A DNA stretch of 64,000 nucleotides from Spirochaetaceae bacterium. Lineage in GTDB: Bacteria; Myxococcota_A; UBA9160; UBA4427. Numbering within the stretch: the first letter of the stretch is position 1; every line of letters starts with the position of its first letter. The translations under genes and the position numbers were made by a program. The notes under the pieces are model-generated. The model saw nothing but the letters and a program-made list of their open reading frames with translations. It was not told the DNA's origin and made no database searches. Below are positions 59,269-64,000 of the stretch, in pieces. The stretch is from the NCBI GenBank assembly GCA_020632655.1, contig JACKFD010000009.1, positions 62,001-126,000 of the forward strand, written 5' to 3'.

Positions 59269-60264
59269 TCATGAGGACACCCCCTTGTACTCGATCAGCC
59301 GACTCCGCCGACCGGTCCATTGTCCGAGACGGAAACGCAGGATGCCGGCGAGATGCGGCCCCTTGCCGACGACGCAGGCGGCGGCGTAGAGCAGGTTGTC
59401 GCGAAACGGGAAGTTCGGACGCGGGCGACGCCAGGCGATGCGCAGGATCTGCAGGGGCCAGGCGAGTGCGAGGACGAGAGCCCCGCCGTGGGTCGGCACG
59501 GCGAGCAGCAGGATCGCGGCCGGCAGCACCGCCGCCCAGACCCAGGCGCTGCGGACCTCGCGCTCGCTCGCGCCGTTCGCGAAGCCCGGATGCCGCGCCG
59601 CCGCCTCCGCGACGGCATGGCCCGCGCGCTTCGCCCGCGTCCACCACTGCGAGAACGCGAACATCTGCGCGTCGTGGATCGTCATCGGCGCATCGAGCCG
59701 CAGGATCCGCCCGCCCCGCGCGGCCAGCCGCACACAGAGCTCGGGCTCCTCCCCCGCGATCAGATCGTCCGCATAGCCCCCGACCGCGCGGAACGCCGCA
59801 ATCCGCATCATCGCGTCGCCGCCGCAGGCCTGCGCCGGACCGACCGGCGTATCCCACTCCATGTCGCAGAGCAGGTTGTAGACACTCGCTTCGGGATGCC
59901 GCTCGCGACGCCGCCCGCAGACGACGACCCAGTCCTCGGCCTCCAGCCGACCCGCCGCCGCCTCGATCCAGCCCGCCTCGATCTCGCAGTCTCCGTCCAC
60001 GAACTGGACGAGCTCGACCTCGGGCCAGGTCGCGAGCAGCCGCTCGAGGCCGGCATTGCGGGCGCGGGCGGCGGTGAAGGGGACGTTCGGATCGAGCTCG
60101 ACGATGGCGGCACCGAGCGTGCTGGCGAGCTCGACGCTGCCGTCGGTCGAGCCCGAGTCGACGTAGACGAGGGCGTGCACGTCGCGGCGTGCCGACTCGA
60201 GGCAGACCCGCAGCCGCTCGCCCTCGTTGCGGCCGATTGCGACGACGCCCACGCGCGGGATCAT
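59269..60264 (-). CDS. GT2 family glycosyltransferase
   Basis: A 331-residue protein with GVVAIGRNEGERLRVCLESA, ALVYVDSGSTDGSVELA, VQFVDGDCEIEAGWI (DxD), and GEEPELCVRLAARGG (ED box). C-terminal hydrophobic helices follow (VWAAVLPAAILLLAVPTHGGALVLALAW), so it is membrane-bound. It adds a sugar to a lipid-linked or growing glycan. Its ATG overlaps the stop of the polysaccharide deacetylase (ATGA), and AsnB follows 25 bases later. Confidence 0.88.
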   Translation of the reverse strand: MIPRVGVVAIGRNEGERLRVCLESARRDVHALVYVDSGSTDGSVELASTLGAAIVELDPNVPFTAARARNAGLERLLATWPEVELVQFVDGDCEIEAGWIEAAAGRLEAEDWVVVCGRRRERHPEASVYNLLCDMEWDTPVGPAQACGGDAMMRIAAFRAVGGYADDLIAGEEPELCVRLAARGGRILRLDAPMTIHDAQMFAFSQWWTRAKRAGHAVAEAAARHPGFANGASEREVRSAWVWAAVLPAAILLLAVPTHGGALVLALAWPLQILRIAWRRPRPNFPFRDNLLYAAACVVGKGPHLAGILRFRLGQWTGRRSRLIEYKGVSS

Positions 60265-61067
60265 GCGGCGCTCCGGCTCGGCGCGAGATCGAGCAGATCG
60301 GCAAAACGGACGCTGGGGTCCTCGGCGAGGCGCGTCGTGAAGTCGCGCAGCGTCTTCTGGCGCTCGGGCGTATCGCAGACCTGGTGGTGGGTCATGATGC
60401 CGACGGCGTCGAGGTGCTGGCGCGCCGTCTCGAACTCGGCCCAGAGACGCGACGCGTCCTTCTCGATGCGCCCGCCCGCGTCCTGGTCCTCGTGCACGTC
60501 GATCGCGACGGAGACCTCGGCGAGCCGTCGCTCGGGCATCACGCGGCGATGATAGGAGACGCGCTTGCCGAGCAGCTCGATCCGGCCCAGGGCGCGGCCG
60601 ACCGTGTAGTAGACGCGCGAGGCGGGATCGACGCGGACACCGGCAGAGAGGGTGTCGAACCCGAGGTCGCCCAGCACGCGGAGCGTGTTCCCGTCGTATT
60701 TGTGGCAGGGCGGTGTGAAGACGTCGCCCTCGAAGGCCTCGGCGAGCATCCCGGCCAGGCGGTCGCGGCCGCGCTCGATGGCGTCGCGCTGGTCGGCGTA
60801 GGGGCGCCCCCCGGCGAACTCGCTGTAGACGGCGACCCCGTCGAGGATCTGCTCGTGGGTGTGGCCGTGCTGGTTGAAGTGCACGAGTGCTGAGTGGGCC
60901 TGCTTGAGGTCGCGCAGCGTCGCGGCGCAGCCCGCATCGAGGTAGCTCGGCACGACGAGGTAATGGCAGGAGATGCCCAGCTCGAGCAGCAGATCGACGT
61001 GGAAGCGCAGAGCGGGCGTCCACTCGCCGACGTCGTCGTCGCGGAAGAATACGATCGTCTCGCCCAT
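60261..61067 (-). CDS. Polysaccharide deacetylase family protein
   Basis: A 268-residue protein of the NodB-homology fold: IVFFRDDDVGEW (metal-binding Asp), FNQHGHTHEQ (His-box), FTPPCHKYDGNTL and GIMTHHQVCD near the end. It removes acetyl groups from N-acetyl sugars or acts on related amides. No signal peptide is seen, so it would act on cytoplasmic precursors. The ATG at 61067 directly precedes the fold; the frame upstream runs through the 20-bp repeat region and is not coding. It is divergent from the acyltransferase at 61389. Confidence 0.85.
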   Translation of the reverse strand: MGETIVFFRDDDVGEWTPALRFHVDLLLELGISCHYLVVPSYLDAGCAATLRDLKQAHSALVHFNQHGHTHEQILDGVAVYSEFAGGRPYADQRDAIERGRDRLAGMLAEAFEGDVFTPPCHKYDGNTLRVLGDLGFDTLSAGVRVDPASRVYYTVGRALGRIELLGKRVSYHRRVMPERRLAEVSVAIDVHEDQDAGGRIEKDASRLWAEFETARQHLDAVGIMTHHQVCDTPERQKTLRDFTTRLAEDPSVRFADLLDLAPSRSAA

Positions 61068-61388
61068 CCCGATGCCCGCGATCTCCTGAGTGCCCGTTCC
61101 GGTCCCGGCGAGGCCGAGTCTACCGCCCGCTGCCCACCCGCCCGGCGCGGCGCTTCCGTTTGCGCGCGCGACGTGCGCCCGTCCGGCTGCATCGGCCCAC
61201 CCGCCGCCCACCATGACGGCTTCCCCGCACGCGCACCCGGGGTTTCCACCGCGCGCCCGACGTTTCCACCGTGCACCCCGTGTTTCCACCGCCGCCCGAC
61301 GTCTCCACCCTGCACCCGGGGTTTCCACCGCGCGAGCGTGATCTGTGCCAAACTGCCGCTCCCGATCGTCGAGGGGGTGCGGATCCGC
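61068..61388. promoter_or_regulatory. Divergent intergenic region carrying a direct-repeat array
   Basis: About 320 bases between the deacetylase and acyltransferase genes, both of which must be transcribed from here. The main feature is five direct repeats at 61242-61329 (separate entry), ending 60 bases before the plus-strand ATG. No clear -35/-10 pair could be read. Confidence 0.5.
61242..61340. repeat. Five ~20-bp tandem direct repeats (GTTTCCACC core)
   Basis: GTTTCCACC starts at 61242, 61262, 61282 and 61321, and GTCTCCACC at 61301, so the spacing is 20, 20, 19 and 20 bases. The rest of each unit is GC-rich and loosely kept (GCGCGCCCGAC-like). A period of about two helical turns places every core on the same DNA face, as in iterons or cooperative operator arrays. 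The unit is not a multiple of three and no gene is likely here. Function unknown. Confidence 0.85.
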
Positions 61389-62513
61389 ATGGCCATCAAG
61401 GTGGTGCCCTACGAGCCCGAACACGAGTCGGCCGTCGCGGCCTTCAATCAGCGGATGCTCGAGGGGAACACGGGCTGGGGCTGGTACGAGATCGCCCGGG
61501 ACCAATGGCTCCCCGAGCGCGAGAACAAGCGCACCTGGCGCGAGCACTACCTCGCCATCGACGACGAGGGCCAGGTGCGCGGCGCCTACGCCCACAAGCC
61601 CCACGAGTGGCAGATCCGGGGCGAGCGCGTGCTCGTCGCCGACTGGCAGGGGCCCGTCTCCGAGGGCCTGCTCAGCCCGCGCTACGCGACGCTCGGGCTG
61701 CGGCTGATCCGCGAGATGCTGAAGCGCTACCCCGTCCTCTACAGCTGGGGGCATGGCGGCCACGAGGCCGCGATGCTGCAGATGATCGTGAAGCTCGGCT
61801 GGCTGATCCACGAGACGCCCTTCTGCCTCAAGGTGCTGCACCCCTTCCGCTTCTTGCGGGGAAACGCCTACCTGCGCGGCTCCCGGCGCAATCGCATCGC
61901 GCTCGACGCGCTGGCCTTCAGCGGGCTCGGCTGGCTCGGGCTCAAGCTCCTGCACGGCGTGCTCGGGCTGCGCGGCCGGCGGGATCGCAGCGTGCGGGTC
62001 GAGGTCGTCGATGCCTTCGGACCCTGGGCCGACGCGGTCTGGGAGCGGGCCCGGAACGACTACCAGGCGCTCGGCGTGCGGGATGGTGCGACGATGAACG
62101 ACCTCGTGCCGCGAGACGGGCGCTGGCCGCGCGGCATCCGGCTGCGCGTGCGGCGGGGCGAGACCGATCTCGGCTGGGCCGTCGTGCTGGACAACCAGCT
62201 CGAGGACGATCCGCGCTTCGGCAATCTGCGCGTCGGGTGCGTCGCCGACTGTCTGGCGCGGCCCGAGGATGCCGACGCCGTGATCGATGCGGCGACCCGC
62301 TTCCTCCGCGCGCGCGGCGTCGACATGATCGGCTCGAACCAGTCGCATCCGGCCTGGATCCGCGCCTTCGCGCGCGCGGGCTACGTGATCCTCGAGAACC
62401 GCCGCTGCTTTGCGGTCTCGCCGGCGTTCCAGGAGGCGCTCTCGCCCTTCGAGACCGTGAGCGCAGGTCTCCACCTCACGAACATGGACGGACACGGGCC
62501 GAGCGGCTTCTGA
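61389..62513 (+). CDS. GNAT/FemAB-like acyltransferase
   Basis: A 374-residue protein: IKVVPYEPEHESAVAAFNQRM at the start, a central acetyltransferase-like part (GRRATLGLRLIREML-type helix seen as SPRYATLGLRLIREMLKRYP; YSWGHGGHEAAMLQMIVKLGW) and a second similar half (DAVIDAATRFLRARGVDMIGSNQSHPAWIRAFARAGYV). The two-lobe arrangement is that of GNAT/FemAB acyltransferases found in polysaccharide loci. It probably transfers an acyl or aminoacyl group to a sugar amine. Its promoter region holds the repeat array. Confidence 0.7.
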   Translation: MAIKVVPYEPEHESAVAAFNQRMLEGNTGWGWYEIARDQWLPERENKRTWREHYLAIDDEGQVRGAYAHKPHEWQIRGERVLVADWQGPVSEGLLSPRYATLGLRLIREMLKRYPVLYSWGHGGHEAAMLQMIVKLGWLIHETPFCLKVLHPFRFLRGNAYLRGSRRNRIALDALAFSGLGWLGLKLLHGVLGLRGRRDRSVRVEVVDAFGPWADAVWERARNDYQALGVRDGATMNDLVPRDGRWPRGIRLRVRRGETDLGWAVVLDNQLEDDPRFGNLRVGCVADCLARPEDADAVIDAATRFLRARGVDMIGSNQSHPAWIRAFARAGYVILENRRCFAVSPAFQEALSPFETVSAGLHLTNMDGHGPSGF

Positions 62514-62939
62514 CGCGTCGCCGTCGTCCTGCCTCGGGAATGCCGCCCCTCTGCCTTCGGCTCGTCGTACTGGCGCGGCACCCCGCATCGCGGCTCGATC
62601 CCGCCGTGGAGCCGTCTCAAGCCGGCCTCCTGCCAGCCCGATAGCCCCCCGCAGGTGGGCCCGTTCGAGAGGGGCCGGACGGTCTTCACGCGCCCGGGCC
62701 GGGTCGGGGGCCGGACGATGGGGCCCGGCGACGCGGCGGATTTCCGATCGTGAGATCGCCACCCACCCGGCCGAAGCGGGCACCTCCTAGCGGGACCGCC
62801 GATCGGAGTGCCGAAGCCGAAGGGCGTGTGTCGAAAGCTATATTCGCGCGATCGACGCGCCCGATCCCTACGGGGCAAGGCCGCCGACGCGGCCTACGGC
62901 CCTCGGCCCCTGGACCGACCCCGCAAGCAGGAGAACCCC
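62514..62939. promoter_or_regulatory. Intergenic region before the diiron oxygenase
   Basis: About 425 bases. On the plus strand TATATT (62839-62844) is an unusually A/T-rich hexamer in this genome and a plausible -10 box, about 95 bases before the ATG at 62940; a matching -35 is not clear. Nothing else was recognised. Confidence 0.4.
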
Positions 62940-63806
62940 ATGGCCACCGCCCTCGAGCTCGCGCCCCGCCTGACCGACGCCTCAAGGCGCAAGGTCTGGG
63001 ACGTCCACTCGGCCTTCGACTGGCCCGAGCGCCTCACGCCGGGCGAGACCTGGTTCATGTCCCCCGAGCTCATCTCGATCTACGGCACGGAGGCCTTCGA
63101 CGGCCTCGACGAGTCGGCCCGGATGACGCTCAGCTTCTACGAGGTCGTCAACTTCTTCAGCTTCGTGCTCTACGGCGAGCGGCCGCTCATCTCGGGCCTG
63201 ATGAACCGGATGTACCGCAAGAACACGGAAGGTCCGATCACCGAGTACCTGCATCACTTCGTCGACGAAGAGAACAAGCACATGGTGATGTTCGGGATGT
63301 TCTGCAACCGCTATGCGGGCAAGATCTACCCCGAGAAGAAGATCGTGCTGCCGCGCGAGTATGCGAAGGGTGAGGAGGACATCTCCTTCTTCTGCAAGGT
63401 GCTGATCGTCGAGGAGCTCGGCGACTTCTACAACCTCAAGATGATGAGCGACAAGCGCATCGAGCCCCTCGTCGCGAAGATCAACAAGGTCCACCACGTC
63501 GACGAGGCGCGGCACCTCGGCTTCGGCCGCGAGCTCTTGCGGGAGATGGCCGCCGACTTCGTCCCCGCCTGGACGAAGGAGGAGCGCGAGCGCTTCCAGG
63601 GCTGGCTCGTCCAGTACCTGCTCTCGTCCTGGGGCGACTTCTACAACCCGGCGGTCTACAAGGACGCGGGGCTCACCGACGGCTACAAGGTCCGCAAGAT
63701 GGCCCTCGAGCACCCGACCTGCCGGGCCTTCCGCGCCGAGGCCTCGGCGAAGCTCGTCGACTACTTCCTCGACGTCGGCCTGCTGGACGCGCGCCCGGAG
63801 TTCTGA
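62940..63806 (+). CDS. AurF-type diiron N-oxygenase
   Basis: A 288-residue helical protein of the p-aminobenzoate N-oxygenase (AurF/CmlI) family. The ligand pattern is intact: Glu111-x2-His114 (DEENKH), Glu158, then His185-x3-Glu189-x2-His192 (HHVDEARH). The spacings Glu158-His185 (27) and His185-Glu189-His192 (4, 3) equal those of AurF, and Glu80 is the probable first ligand. Such enzymes oxidise amines to hydroxylamine or nitro groups, often on carrier-bound substrates. AGGAG precedes the ATG. The next gene, an ACP, starts within its stop codon (TGATG), so a carrier-bound substrate is likely. Confidence 0.88.
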   Translation: MATALELAPRLTDASRRKVWDVHSAFDWPERLTPGETWFMSPELISIYGTEAFDGLDESARMTLSFYEVVNFFSFVLYGERPLISGLMNRMYRKNTEGPITEYLHHFVDEENKHMVMFGMFCNRYAGKIYPEKKIVLPREYAKGEEDISFFCKVLIVEELGDFYNLKMMSDKRIEPLVAKINKVHHVDEARHLGFGRELLREMAADFVPAWTKEERERFQGWLVQYLLSSWGDFYNPAVYKDAGLTDGYKVRKMALEHPTCRAFRAEASAKLVDYFLDVGLLDARPEF

Positions 63807-64000
63807 TGGACGAGAAGAAGATTCGCGAAGAGCTCAGGATCTGGATCCTCGAGCGGTCCGGCGCCACGCCCGATCGCCTCGCCCGGGACGACCAGCCGAT
63901 CCTCGACGAGGGCCTGCTGACGTCCCTCGACGTCGTCGAGTTCATCCTCTTCATCGAGAGCCTGCGCGACGAGGAAGTCGACATCGAGGCGATCGAGCCG
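63806..64000 (+). CDS. Acyl carrier protein, 5' part (runs off the window)
   Basis: The first 65 residues of a small acidic carrier protein, DEGLLTSLDVVEFILFIESLRDE, with the phosphopantetheine serine in LLTSLD. The ATG shares its A with the TGA of the diiron oxygenase gene, so the two are translationally coupled. It is the fifth carrier site in the window and probably presents the substrate that the AurF-like enzyme N-oxidises. Further pathway genes should follow beyond 64000. Confidence 0.88.
   Translation, partial: MDEKKIREELRIWILERSGATPDRLARDDQPILDEGLLTSLDVVEFILFIESLRDEEVDIEAIEP

Noticed and set aside
61242..61340. CRISPR array.
   Set aside because: The repeat cores are only 9 bases with 19-20-base period and similar 'spacers'; no cas gene is near. 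Better read as a direct-repeat array.

Overview
This 64 kb window comes from a high-GC bacterium (roughly 70 % G+C, frequent GTG/TTG starts, chains of 4-base ATGA/GTGA overlaps). The mix of PEP-CTERM-type surface proteins, an exosortase/EpsI-linked exopolysaccharide locus, PKS/NRPS genes and a GGDEF-EAL protein fits a deltaproteobacterial or myxobacterial-type lineage. The sequence alone does not fix the taxon.

Layout. (1) 1-6.4 kb: the 3' end of a sulfotransferase, a minus-strand run of a methyltransferase, a tandem RidA/chorismatase-like enzyme and a parallel beta-helix protein, then a CxxCH/beta-propeller/TPR lipoprotein. (2) 6.4-11.8 kb: a block of visibly lower G+C next to tRNA-Arg(CCU). 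It carries a CoiA-like nuclease, three exported proteins with CTERM-like tails (one a clear PEP-CTERM), a one-TM peptide and a DUF5677-like protein. Copies of the last 10 bases of the tRNA lie at its edges, so it looks like a small genomic island without its integrase. (3) 12-19 kb: ordinary chromosome with a GGDEF-EAL protein, a LysM/M23 lipoprotein, two small exported proteins, an MDR dehydrogenase and an S1P-lyase-like PLP enzyme. (4) 19.2-28.1 kb: a tight seven-gene minus-strand operon built round a seryl-tRNA-synthetase-like amino acid:[carrier protein] ligase, with its carrier protein, acyl-CoA dehydrogenase, DUF1839 protein, a GH2 enzyme and two unusual alpha/beta hydrolases. (5) 28.4-31.1 kb: an exported Fn3-like/Gly-Ser linker/LamG-like protein and a Tat-exported aldo-keto reductase with a ferredoxin tail.

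(6) 31.2-64 kb: a large composite locus joining secondary-metabolite enzymes to surface-polysaccharide assembly. A minus-strand series runs NRPS (formyltransferase, half condensation domain, glycine-type adenylation domain interrupted by a luciferase-like monooxygenase, PCP), then PKS (KS-AT-KR-DH-ACP-TE), BY-kinase, Wzz/GumC, a cysteine-less exosortase-like protein, EpsI and an Sfp-type phosphopantetheinyl transferase. The genes from BY-kinase to PPTase overlap or nearly touch. Divergently, a plus-strand series encodes a GT2, a split PssD/PssE glycosyltransferase, a 2OG-Fe(II) oxygenase, a Wzy/ligase-like membrane protein, an SGNH hydrolase and a TauD/SyrP-like oxygenase. Further on lie an adenylation-ACP-acyltransferase-3 fusion, AsnB, another GT2, a polysaccharide deacetylase, a FemAB/GNAT-like acyltransferase, an AurF-type diiron N-oxygenase and, at the window edge, a translationally coupled acyl carrier protein.

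Inferred overall picture: carrier-protein-bound amino acids and short polyketides are made, N-oxidised or formylated, and probably attached to or exported with an exopolysaccharide whose chain-length control and EpsI machinery are co-transcribed with the megasynthases. The PPTase at the end of that operon would prime the carrier proteins. Five phosphopantetheine sites lie within 37 kb. The most unusual items are the PKS/NRPS-EPS operon itself, the exosortase-like protein without catalytic residues, and a five-copy ~20-bp direct-repeat array in a divergent promoter region at 61.24-61.33 kb.
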